Assembly: GCA_036787815.1 (NCBI GenBank)
Contig: DAIQOP010000042.1
Location: 1 to 19,141, forward strand
Direction: 5' to 3'
Length of the DNA stretch: 19,141 nt
From: DATBAK01 sp036787815
Lineage (GTDB): Bacteria; Actinomycetota; Acidimicrobiia; IMCC26256; PALSA-610
In this document: positions 6,877 to 13,560 of the stretch, piece after piece
Layout: each line of letters begins with the position of its first letter
Position numbering within the stretch: the stretch's first letter is position 1
Program-made: the position numbers and the translations under genes
Notes under the pieces: generated by a model
Database searches by the model: none
Seen by the model: the letters and a program-made list of their open reading frames with translations, nothing else
Told to the model about the DNA's origin: nothing

Positions 6877-7350
6877 TCAGACCCGTGCGTTCGCGCCGCG
6901 GCGTGGTGTCGTGGCGAACGCGGTGGCCAGTCGGGCCAGGGCAACAGCAGCGATGAAGAGCCCGAAGTCGCGCAGCGCGACGTCGTAGAAGCCGGGGACG
7001 AGAAGCAGGTTGACGATGATTCCGGCGAGCCACGCGGCCACGAGATAGCCGCCGAATCGGGGCCTCAGGGCGACGACGAGGCCGGCGACGATCTCGATGG
7101 CCCCGACCACGTACATGAGCTGATGAGCAGTCCACGGAGTCTGGCGCACGATCACCGGAGCGAGATAGCGGTCCCAGTTGACGAGGACGTGGAAGTACTT
7201 GTCGAGACCGAACAGGATGGGTGCCACCGTGAAGCCGACCCGCAGCAGCCAAAAGGCCTGGTAGGCCGGGTCGCTGAACCGATCGCGGGCGGTCACGCTC
7301 GCGGTGTGCTCCCGTGTGACAAGGGGTGAGGTGGCGAGAGTGCTGGTCAT
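6877..7350 (-). CDS. DoxX-like four-helix membrane protein
   Basis: 157-aa integral membrane protein. Four hydrophobic segments are visible: about 32-49 (FWLLRVGFTVAPILFG), 78-95 (LMYVVGAIEIVAGLVVAL), 102-119 (YLVAAWLAGIIVNLLLV) and 129-145 (FGLFIAAVALARLATAF). The first loop carries a DKYFHVLVNWDRYLAP motif, seen in small DoxX-like or DUF-type actinobacterial proteins. The 30-residue N-terminus is polar. The ATG at 7350 is preceded by GGAGG at a spacing of about 9 bases. It is the first gene of the operon with patatin and the flavoprotein, and divergent from the SufR-like regulator. DoxX relatives are linked to thiosulfate/quinone redox or to SOD-associated membrane complexes. The precise function here is unknown and the DoxX assignment rests on topology and general pattern only. 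Confidence 0.82.
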   Translation of the reverse strand: MTSTLATSPLVTREHTASVTARDRFSDPAYQAFWLLRVGFTVAPILFGLDKYFHVLVNWDRYLAPVIVRQTPWTAHQLMYVVGAIEIVAGLVVALRPRFGGYLVAAWLAGIIVNLLLVPGFYDVALRDFGLFIAAVALARLATAFATTPRRGANARV

Positions 7351-7356
7351 TCGGGG

Positions 7357-7406
7357 TTGCCTCCATCTCTAACGGATAGTAGAATTGACTTTAGAGATGC
7401 GGAGGC
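7357..7406. promoter_or_regulatory. Promoter with long inverted repeat (operator) between DoxX-like operon and SufR-like regulator
   Basis: Perfect 9-bp arms CATCTCTAA (7364-7372) and TTAGAGATG (7391-7399) are separated by 18 bases. The symmetry continues outward as GCCTCC (7359-7364) against GGAGGC (7401-7406) with a 2-base offset. The plus-strand promoter candidate TTGCCT (7357-7362) - 17 bp - TAGAAT (7380-7385) lies between and across the arms, so a dimer on the repeat would block polymerase. On the minus strand, TTGACG-N17-TAAAGT reads through the right arm. This is a strong candidate for the autoregulatory operator of the regulator at 7444. The repeat is directly seen; binding is inferred. 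Confidence 0.7.
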
Positions 7407-7443
7407 ACTTCGTCAACATATTCCTCTTTTAGAAGGAAGGGCC

Positions 7444-8205
7444 ATGCCGGCGGACGACACCACGGTCTCGGACGGGAGGTCGGAAGGCGACGACTTCGAC
7501 GCGCGGGTGAGCGGCATCGCGGCCCTGGGCGAGCCGGTGCGACGGGCCCTCTACCGATACGTGGTGGCCCAACCCGATCCGGTCAATCGTGACCAGGCAG
7601 CACAGGGTGTGGGTGTGGCCCGGCATGTGGCCAAGTTCCACCTCGACAAGCTCGTCGACGACGGTCTGCTCGAGGTCGAGTACCGACGGCTGTCCGGACG
7701 ACGCGGACCCGGCGCCGGGCGGCCGGCGAAGTTCTATCGGCGCTCGTCGCGAGAGCTGACGGTCAGCTTGCCCGAACGTCACTACGAACTGGCCGGCAGT
7801 CTCCTCGCCCGTGCGATCGTCGATGCCGAGCGCGACGGCGCTCCCGTCGGTGATGCGCTGCGCGACGCGGCCCGAGCCGCCGGGCGCGAACTCGGGCAGC
7901 GGGCGCGCCAGAAGGCGGGAGCGCGCGCGAGTCGATCTGCGCTTCTCGCCTCGACGACCGATGTGTTGAGTGAGTGCGGCTACGAACCTCGAAGCGACGC
8001 CGACGGCATGACCTTGGTCAACTGTCCGTTCCACGCGCTCGCGCAGGACTACACCGAGCTCGTCTGCGGCATGAACTTCGAGCTGATGAACGGTCTGGTC
8101 GACGGCCTCGAGCGCTCGGCGCTCGAACCTCTCCTCGACCCGGCGCCGGGCCGGTGCTGCGTGCGCCTGCGAAAGGCGCCGCCCGCGACGGACAAGGCGC
8201 GCTGA
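7444..8205 (+). CDS. COG2345/SufR-like winged-helix regulator with Cys-rich C-terminus
   Basis: 253-aa regulator. The N-terminal winged HTH (about 22-100) ends in the family-typical GPGAGRPAKFYR (88-99). The C-terminal domain carries Cys178 (ECGYEP), Cys194 in NCPFHALA, Cys208 in LVCGMN, and Cys238-Cys239 in PGRCCVRL. This layout matches the SufR/COG2345 group, where C-terminal cysteines can hold an Fe-S cluster sensing oxidants or iron status. The start is the ATG at 7444 with AGGAAGG five bases upstream; the frame is open back to 7357 but that would place translation inside the promoter. It is divergent from the DoxX-patatin-reductase operon and linked to a 20-codon ORF and a cupin downstream. 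No suf genes are in the window, so the target is more likely the divergent operon. Confidence 0.88.
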   Translation: MPADDTTVSDGRSEGDDFDARVSGIAALGEPVRRALYRYVVAQPDPVNRDQAAQGVGVARHVAKFHLDKLVDDGLLEVEYRRLSGRRGPGAGRPAKFYRRSSRELTVSLPERHYELAGSLLARAIVDAERDGAPVGDALRDAARAAGRELGQRARQKAGARASRSALLASTTDVLSECGYEPRSDADGMTLVNCPFHALAQDYTELVCGMNFELMNGLVDGLERSALEPLLDPAPGRCCVRLRKAPPATDKAR

Positions 8206-8267
8206 TGCGCCGTCGGCGACACCAGGAATCTCTGGAAGAGCGACAACGCGAAAGGTGGCCACGATGA
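8205..8267 (+). CDS. Possible 20-aa ORF bridging the regulator and the cupin
   Basis: Starts at an ATG overlapping the regulator's TGA (TGATG) and ends in a TGA overlapping the cupin ATG (ATGA at 8264-8267). The product MRRRRHQESLEERQRERWPR is highly charged and helix-like. Its exact fit between two genes suggests either a coupling ORF keeping ribosomes moving through the gap, or a real micropeptide. There is no homology I can recognise. Confidence 0.35.
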   Translation: MRRRRHQESLEERQRERWPR

Positions 8268-8680
8268 CCGACCGCAAGACACCGCCAGATCACGCCGAGC
8301 CCATCGAAGGTGTGGCCGACGAAGGTGTGGCCGACGGAGCGATCGACAAGAAGCCAGTCGACGTCCGCCCCCACGTTGCCATCGACGACGTTGCCGCCGT
8401 GGTGACCATCCAGGCCGGCGCGGTCGTGTCGAAGGTCGTCTTCCGCGACGAGATCGTCAACGTGACCGTGTTCGGCTTCGGTGCCGGTGAGGAGTTGACC
8501 GAGCACCGCACGGCTCGACCTGCCGTAGTGCAGGTTCTGACCGGCCGGCTGACCTTCACCGCCAACGGAGAGGAGCTCGACGCCGAGCCGGGATTCTGGC
8601 TGTACATGCCGTCGGGAACTCCTCACTCCCTCGTGGCTGTCGAACCCACCGTGATGCTGCTCACTCTGCTCCGGCCCTGA
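8264..8680 (+). CDS. Cupin-domain protein
   Basis: 138-aa single-domain cupin. The N-terminal about 30 residues are polar low complexity and contain a perfect duplication (EGVAD EGVAD). The beta-barrel follows: cupin motif 1 is reduced (FGFGAGEELTEHRTARPAVVQVLTGRL, with one His and Glu), and motif 2 (PGFWLYMPSGTPHSLVAVEP) keeps the P-x-G-x-PH-x-L signature. Metal ligands are fewer than in classic enzymes, as in many small regulatory or protective cupins that follow HTH regulators. The start chosen is the ATG at 8264 with AGGTGG at 6-base spacing; a GTG nine bases upstream is in frame but overlaps the Shine-Dalgarno. It is cotranscribed with the SufR-like regulator. Confidence 0.88.
   Translation: MTDRKTPPDHAEPIEGVADEGVADGAIDKKPVDVRPHVAIDDVAAVVTIQAGAVVSKVVFRDEIVNVTVFGFGAGEELTEHRTARPAVVQVLTGRLTFTANGEELDAEPGFWLYMPSGTPHSLVAVEPTVMLLTLLRP
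8306..8335 (+). repeat. Perfect 15-bp tandem duplication inside the cupin gene
   Basis: Two identical consecutive 15-mers (GAAGGTGTGGCCGAC) encode EGVAD twice in the disordered N-terminus. In-frame, and most likely a replication-slippage duplication. Confidence 0.85.
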
Positions 8681-8696
8681 CCGCCGACGCGGTGCG

Positions 8697-9923
8697 GTGA
8701 GAATGATCGGCATGGACGCCGCTCGTACACCCCGCCCGCTGGGAGCGCCGGGTCGAGTGGCCGAGGCGCAGGCGCAGATCCGCCCGACCCTGATCTTGGT
8801 CGCGGTCTTCCTGATGGCGGCTGCAGTGGCGGGCGCGGTGCCGCATCGCACCGGTCGCTGGCTGCCGCTGCATCTCGCGCTGGTCGGCGCGCTGGTGCTC
8901 GCGGTGTCGGGTGCCACTCAGTTCCTGGCCGTGACGTGGGGCGCCGCTCCCGCCCCGCGACGTGGCGCGGTCGTGGTGCAGCGCTGGCTCGTGGTCGCGG
9001 GTGCGGTGTCGATCGCCGTCGGACGAGAGGCCCGGGTCGATCCGCTCACCGGACTCGGCGGCGTCTCGGTCGCCGCCGGTCTCGCGGTCCTCGTCGTGAT
9101 CCTGGCGGGCATCGGTCGCGGTGCCGTTCAGCCGCGGGTTCGCCCCGCGATCGTCGCCTATCTCGTCGGCTCGGTGCTCGGCGTGGTGGGAGTCGGGCTT
9201 GGGGCGGTGCTCGGCTCGGGCGGTGGCGGTCATCTCTCCGGGCGGCTGCGCGACGTGCACGAGACCCTCAACCTGCTGGGCCTGGCCGGGTTCGTGATCG
9301 CAGGCACGTTGCCCTTCTTCGTCGCCACCCAGGCCAAGACGAAGGCATCGCCGCGCTCCACGCTGGCCGCGCAGCTCGGCGTGCAGACCGCGATGGCGGC
9401 CGGGCTGGCGGTGACGGTGGCCGGGCTGTTGGGTGAGTGGCGGGCGACGGCGGCTGCGGGCCTGGCCCTGTACGGCGCCTCGCTCGTCTTCCTCGTCACC
9501 CTGCTGCCCCGGCTCGGCCGAAAGCAGTTCCGTTGGGCCGGACCCCGCCTGGTGCAGGCGGGTGCCGCGATCGCGTGGTGGATCGCCGCCGTCGACCTCG
9601 CTGCCGCGCACGCCACCGGTGGTCGATCGCCGTTCTCGGGTGCGGTGGTTCCGGCATTGGTCGTCGGTGGGTACGTGCAGCTGCTGGTCGCAGCGCTGTC
9701 GTACCTCGGGCCCGTGATCGTCGGTGGCGGCCACGAGCGGCTGGCGGCGAGCTTCCGGCTCACCCGGTCGTGGATCGGGCTGGTGGCCGGCAACGTCGCC
9801 GCGCTCGCCGCGTGCATCGGCGTCGCGCGAGCGGTGTACGTCGCCGCGGTGACGGTGTGGGCGGTCGACGGCGCCGTGCGGGCCGGGCTGCTCGTGGCCT
9901 CACGCGTTCGGTCCACGGCGTGA
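8697..9923 (+). CDS. Polytopic membrane protein (resembles membrane domain of actinobacterial copper oxidases/NnrS-type)
   Basis: About 408 aa with roughly ten to twelve hydrophobic segments: about 31-48, 58-80, 95-110, 121-139, 151-172, 191-211, 226-245, 252-271, 283-303, 316-343, 357-377 and 380-398. Intramembrane or membrane-edge His occur at 59 (LHLALVGALVLAVSGATQ) and 188 (HETLNLLGLAGFVIAGTLPFF). These two blocks resemble the N-terminal membrane half of actinobacterial multicopper oxidase/nitrite reductase-like fusions and, more loosely, NnrS. I recall this from pattern only. No copper-oxidase domain follows, so this would be a stand-alone membrane module. Starts at GTG 8697, ATG 8703 or ATG 8712 are all possible; GGTGAG at 8695-8700 favours 8712. 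Function unknown. Confidence 0.85.
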   Translation: MRMIGMDAARTPRPLGAPGRVAEAQAQIRPTLILVAVFLMAAAVAGAVPHRTGRWLPLHLALVGALVLAVSGATQFLAVTWGAAPAPRRGAVVVQRWLVVAGAVSIAVGREARVDPLTGLGGVSVAAGLAVLVVILAGIGRGAVQPRVRPAIVAYLVGSVLGVVGVGLGAVLGSGGGGHLSGRLRDVHETLNLLGLAGFVIAGTLPFFVATQAKTKASPRSTLAAQLGVQTAMAAGLAVTVAGLLGEWRATAAAGLALYGASLVFLVTLLPRLGRKQFRWAGPRLVQAGAAIAWWIAAVDLAAAHATGGRSPFSGAVVPALVVGGYVQLLVAALSYLGPVIVGGGHERLAASFRLTRSWIGLVAGNVAALAACIGVARAVYVAAVTVWAVDGAVRAGLLVASRVRSTA

Positions 9924-10093
9924 GACCACCGGCGCGCGTCCGGACGATCAGACCGTGGCCCCTCACTCCGAGACTCGGCGCGTGGCGGCTGCGGTAGCGT
10001 CCGCCCGACGACAGACGGAGCGGCGAGCGGACGCGCGGCAACGAGGACGAAGTCCCGTGCCGAGGCGGAGCGAGCGCGAACAAAAGGAGCAGC
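9924..10093. promoter_or_regulatory. Leader/promoter region of the SDR-CoA-transferase operon
   Basis: 170 bp without a gene. It holds the palindrome CGTCCGGACG (9937-9946), the inverted repeat CCGAG-A-CTCGG (9968-9978), a -10-like TAGCGT (9995-10000) with only a weak -35, and an 8-bp inverted repeat GCGTCCGC (9997-10004) / GCGGACGC (10027-10034) that could form a 5' leader stem. AAAAGGAG just before the GTG at 10094 is a strong Shine-Dalgarno. The sites are seen; their functions are inferred. Confidence 0.4.
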
Positions 10094-10990
10094 GTGGGTC
10101 ATCTCGACGGCAAGGCGATCGCGATCACCGGATCGGGTCGAGGTATCGGCAGGGCGGTCGCGCTGCTCTGCGCGGCAGAGGGGGCGTCGGTCGTGATCAA
10201 CGACTACGGCGTCACCATGGACGGCAGCGAGCCGCAGAGCGACGTCGCGGATGCCGTCGTCGCCGAGATCACCGCGGCGGGCGGCCGGGCGGTCGCCAAC
10301 GCGAACTCGGTGACCACGATGGAGGGCGGCGCGTCGATCGTGCAGTCGGCGGTCGACAGCTTCGGTCGCATCGACGGTGTCGTCTGCGTCGCGGGCATCT
10401 TGCGCGAGCGCATGCTCTTCAACATGTCGGAAGCGGAGTGGGATCCCGTCATCGAGACCCACCTCAAGGGCACGTTCACGGTGTTTCGCGCCGCGGCCCC
10501 GATCTTTCGCGCCCAGCAGTCGGGCAGCATGATCGGCTTCACCTCGGGCGCGTTCGCGGCGTCCGTCGCGCAGGCGAACTACTCGGCGGCGAAGGGCGGC
10601 ATCGTGTCGCTCGTGCGCAGCGCCGCGGCCGGGATGAACAAGTACGGCGTCACCGCCAACTGCATCGCCCCGGTGGCCAAGAGCCGCATGTCGGGCCAGG
10701 TGCCGTTCGGCATCGAGATGGGTGAGCCCGAAGACGTCGCGCCGATGGTGGCGTTCCTCCTCGGCGATCAGGCCCGGCACGTGACGGGGCAGGTGTACAC
10801 GGCCAACGGCGGCCGGCTCGCGGTGTGGAACCAGCCGGTCGAGGTACGCGAGATGCGCACCGAGGGGCGCTGGACCCCCGACGGCATCGCGGCCCGCTTC
10901 GAGGAGCTGGGCCAGGAGCCGATGCCGATCCTCGAGCACCTCGCGGCGCGGGCCGCGGCCGCCGCGACCGGCGAGAAGCCGAACCAGTAG
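10094..10990 (+). CDS. SDR-family oxidoreductase, MFE-2/(3R)-hydroxyacyl-CoA dehydrogenase type
   Basis: 298-aa NAD(P)-dependent short-chain dehydrogenase. Cofactor loop TGSGRGIG (12-19) and NDYG (37-40). Catalytic Ser151 (FTSGAF), Tyr163 and Lys167 (YSAAK). Several blocks (AGGRAVAN, GILRERML, ETHLKGTF, QANYSAAKGG, CIAPVAKSRM, PEDVAPMVAFLL) match the dehydrogenase part of peroxisomal multifunctional enzyme 2. This includes a His (123) where classical SDRs have the catalytic Asn. The usual NNAG is replaced by CVAG (98-101). The last 55 residues extend beyond the core fold. The GTG start is set by AAAAGGAG. It is the first gene of an operon with two class III CoA-transferases, so 3-hydroxyacyl-CoA oxidation in organic-acid breakdown is likely. 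Substrate unknown. Confidence 0.92.
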   Translation: MGHLDGKAIAITGSGRGIGRAVALLCAAEGASVVINDYGVTMDGSEPQSDVADAVVAEITAAGGRAVANANSVTTMEGGASIVQSAVDSFGRIDGVVCVAGILRERMLFNMSEAEWDPVIETHLKGTFTVFRAAAPIFRAQQSGSMIGFTSGAFAASVAQANYSAAKGGIVSLVRSAAAGMNKYGVTANCIAPVAKSRMSGQVPFGIEMGEPEDVAPMVAFLLGDQARHVTGQVYTANGGRLAVWNQPVEVREMRTEGRWTPDGIAARFEELGQEPMPILEHLAARAAAAATGEKPNQ

Positions 10991-11010
10991 CGGCGGGAAG
11001 GGCAACGGGC

Positions 11011-12174
11011 ATGGCGGGCGCACTCGAGGGCATCAGGGTCGTCGATCTCTCGTGGGGCATCGCGGGCCCGCTCGGTGTGCTGCTGCTCGCCGAGCACGGC
11101 GCCGACGTCGTGAAGGTCGAGCCGCCCGGCGGCGACCCGTTCCGCGCGTACGACGGCGCACGGGTGTGGAACCGCAGCCGCCGGTCGCTCACCGTCGACC
11201 TCAAGAACGACGACGGCCGCGACGTGATGCGCCGGCTCCTCGCGAGCGCCGACGTGGTCGTCGAGAGCTTCCGCCCCGGTGTCATGGATCGGCTCGGGTT
11301 CGGGTACGAGACCGTCCACGCCGACCTGCCCCGCCTCATCTACCTGTCGGTGCCCGCCTACCCCGACGGTCACCGCATGGCCCAGCGCCCCGGGTACGAC
11401 GCGCTCGTGCAGGCCAGCAGCGGGCAGATGTGGGAGCAGCCGGGCTGGCGCATGGGTCCGGTGTTCCTGCACATGCCGATGCCGAGCATGGGTGCGTTCT
11501 TCCTCGTGAGCATCGGCGTGACCACCGCGTTGCTCGCACGCGAGAAGACGGGCGAGGGCCAGCACGTCGAGACGTCGTTGTTCCAGGGCGCGCTGCTGTA
11601 CACCACGCAGATCTGGCAGCACCTCGAGAAGTCGAACGCGCAGACGCACGAGCTCATGGGCAAGACGTACCCGCCGGGCGTGCACCAACCGATGATCTTC
11701 GAGTGCGCGAACCACCAGTGGATCCACGTGTCGGTGATGAGCGGGCTGCCGCCCCTCAAGAGCATGGACGAGATCCTGCAACTCGAAGACGCCCCCGATT
11801 CGATGACCTTCCTCACCTTGCCGCCGGAGGAGCGCGAGAAGTTCACCGCGCAACGGCGTGAGAAGTTCAAGGTGTGGGACCGCGACGAGCTGGTTGCCGC
11901 GTTCCTCGCGAACAATCACGCGGCCGAGGCGATCATCCCGATGGAAGAGGCGTTCGCGCACCCGCAGGTGATCGCCAACGACATGGTCGCGACGGTCGTC
12001 GACCCTGATCTCGGGCCCACCACGCAGATGGGTGTGCCGATCCACATGCTCGGCACACCGGGCGCGATCCAGGGGCCGCAACCGCGGCCGGGTCAGCACA
12101 ACGCCGAGATCCTCGGCGAGCTCGGCTACTCGCCCTCCGAAGTCGACCAGCTCGCTGCGGCGGGCGTGCTCTAG
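11011..12174 (+). CDS. Class III (CaiB/BaiF) CoA-transferase homologue lacking the catalytic Asp
   Basis: 387-aa member of the family III CoA-transferases, which move CoA between carboxylates through an Asp-acyl anhydride. It has the N-terminal LEGIRVVDLSWGIAGPLG, ADVVKVEPPGGDPFR and DLKNDDGR (64-70), and the REKTGEGQHVETSLFQGAL block. At the position of the catalytic Asp, 21 residues before the Thr of 'TGEGQ', this protein has Ser159 (MPMPSMGAFF), whereas the next gene has Asp161 at the same offset. It is therefore probably inactive alone and may be the partner subunit of a heteromer. The ATG at 11011 has GGGAAGG upstream. It lies 20 bp after the SDR gene and 10 bp before the second CoA-transferase. 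Confidence 0.92.
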   Translation: MAGALEGIRVVDLSWGIAGPLGVLLLAEHGADVVKVEPPGGDPFRAYDGARVWNRSRRSLTVDLKNDDGRDVMRRLLASADVVVESFRPGVMDRLGFGYETVHADLPRLIYLSVPAYPDGHRMAQRPGYDALVQASSGQMWEQPGWRMGPVFLHMPMPSMGAFFLVSIGVTTALLAREKTGEGQHVETSLFQGALLYTTQIWQHLEKSNAQTHELMGKTYPPGVHQPMIFECANHQWIHVSVMSGLPPLKSMDEILQLEDAPDSMTFLTLPPEEREKFTAQRREKFKVWDRDELVAAFLANNHAAEAIIPMEEAFAHPQVIANDMVATVVDPDLGPTTQMGVPIHMLGTPGAIQGPQPRPGQHNAEILGELGYSPSEVDQLAAAGVL

Positions 12175-12184
12175 GAGGTCGGCC

Positions 12185-13399
12185 GTGTTCGCGCTCGAAG
12201 GAGTCACGCTCGTCGACTTCGGTCAGTATCTCGCCGGCCCGTTCGGGCCGATGATCATGAGCGACCTCGGCGCCGACGTCATCAAGGTGGAGCCGGTCAC
12301 CGGCGACGGCATGCGCATGGCCACGAAGCCGTTCTTCGGCTGCCAGCGGGGCAAGCGCGACATCGCGCTCAACATCAAGACGCCCGAGGGCCTCGAGATC
12401 GCACAGAAGCTCATCGCCCGCGCCGATGTCGTGCACCACAACATGACGCGCGGTGTCGCGACGAAGCTCGGCATCGACTACGCGGCATGCCGCGCGATCC
12501 GCGCCGACATCGTCTACTGCAACACCTACGCGTACGGGCTCGCCGAACCACTCGGGAAGTTCGGTGGGCTCGACCCGCTCTACCAGGCCGCGGCCGGGCT
12601 CGAGTACGAGGCCGGCGCCGCGCACGAGGGCAACGCACCGCTCTACTACCGCTTCGGGATGTGCGACGCGTCGAACGCGTTGCTCTCGGTGGTCGGTGTG
12701 CTCATGGCGCTCTTCCACCGCGGGCGCACCGGCGAGGGGCAGGAGCTGTGGACCTCGCTGCTCGACGGCGGCGTGATCTTCTCCTCCGACGTGTTCCTCG
12801 CGGGCGGCAAGCCGTGGGACCGGCCCCGCCTCGATCGCGACCTCACGGGCCTGTCCGCGCTCTACCGCCTCTACCGCACCCAGGACGACGACTGGATCAT
12901 GATCGCCGCGGTGAAGGACTCGGAGTGGCGGGCGTTGTGCGGCGTGCTGCGCGTCGAGCACCTGCTCACCGACGAGCGCTTCGCCACCGCGACGAGTCGC
13001 CACGAGCACCGGCGGCAGCTCTCGACCCTGCTCGAGCCCGTGTTCCGCACGAAGACCGCCCGCTTCTGGTCGCGGACGCTCGACGACGCGGAGGTGCCCA
13101 ACGAGGTGCCGATCGACACCTGGGACGGCGAGCAGGTGCTCTACGACGCCGACAACGAGCGGCTCGGGCTGGTCGCCGAGTACGTGCACCCGATCGTCGG
13201 CGTCATGCGCCAGTTCGGCGACCTCGTCCGATTCTCGGAGACGCCCGGCCACATCAACGGCCCGCCGCCGCTCGTCGGGCAGCACACGCGCGAGATCCTG
13301 CACGAGCTCGGCTACCGCGACGGCGACGTCGACGCGCTCAACGCCGCGAACGTCGTCTACGTCGCCGACGACGCCTACCTCACGCGCTTCTCGAATTGA
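12185..13399 (+). CDS. Class III (CaiB/BaiF) CoA-transferase
   Basis: 404-aa CoA-transferase of family III. Motifs: LEGVTLVDFGQYLAGPFGPM (4-23), ADVIKVEPVTGDGMR (30-44), GKRDIALNIKTPEGL (56-70), catalytic Asp161 in GMCDASNALLSVVGVLMAL, and GRTGEGQELWTSLLDGGV. The C-terminal GQHTREILHELGY is also typical. The start is a GTG at 12185, set by an AGGAGGT that begins in the stop codon of the preceding CoA-transferase gene, so the two are tightly coupled and likely made in equal amounts. Together with the Asp-less homologue this suggests a heterodimeric transferase, as known for benzylsuccinate CoA-transferase BbsEF. The acid substrate is not identifiable. Confidence 0.93.
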   Translation: MFALEGVTLVDFGQYLAGPFGPMIMSDLGADVIKVEPVTGDGMRMATKPFFGCQRGKRDIALNIKTPEGLEIAQKLIARADVVHHNMTRGVATKLGIDYAACRAIRADIVYCNTYAYGLAEPLGKFGGLDPLYQAAAGLEYEAGAAHEGNAPLYYRFGMCDASNALLSVVGVLMALFHRGRTGEGQELWTSLLDGGVIFSSDVFLAGGKPWDRPRLDRDLTGLSALYRLYRTQDDDWIMIAAVKDSEWRALCGVLRVEHLLTDERFATATSRHEHRRQLSTLLEPVFRTKTARFWSRTLDDAEVPNEVPIDTWDGEQVLYDADNERLGLVAEYVHPIVGVMRQFGDLVRFSETPGHINGPPPLVGQHTREILHELGYRDGDVDALNAANVVYVADDAYLTRFSN

Positions 13400-13400
13400 C

Positions 13401-13544
13401 TGGTCGGGCTCGCAAGCTCGCCCTCCATGACGCGGGGTGGGAAGCAACGAGGTCGCTCGCTCGCTCCGCTCGCCGCTCGACGTGTTGGTCGGGCTCGCAA
13501 GCTCGCCCTCGATGACGCGGGATGGGAAGCAACGAGGTCGCTCG
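13401..13544. repeat. Two 59-bp direct repeats, 85-bp period
   Basis: Copy 1 is 13401-13459 and copy 2 is 13486-13544; they differ at two positions (13426 C/G by alignment, and a G/A in 'GCGGGrTGGG'), with a 26-bp spacer rich in CGCTC/CCGCTCGC. Each copy begins TGGTCGGGCTCGCAAGCTCG and has a small imperfect hairpin (GGGC...GCCC) plus GAAGCAACGAGGTCGCTCG. It sits between the CoA-transferase stop and the phosphatase gene. This looks like an extragenic repeat element of the REP type rather than coding DNA. Confidence 0.85.
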
Positions 13545-13560
13545 ATGTGACGGAAGGATC

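Noticed and set aside
9230..13447. Several 480-600 codon minus-strand frames antisense to the membrane protein, SDR and CoA-transferase genes
   Set aside because: They are compositional shadows (Val/Glu/Arg/His-rich) of the well-supported plus-strand genes and show no domain pattern.
13401..13544. Direct repeats as target-site duplications or attachment sites of a mobile element
   Set aside because: Only 26 bp lie between the copies and no transposase, integrase or tRNA is nearby.
13522..13560. ATG at 13522 as the phosphatase start
   Set aside because: The added 13 codons fall mostly in the second 59-bp direct repeat; the GTG at 13561 has GGAAGG upstream and begins the recognisable domain.
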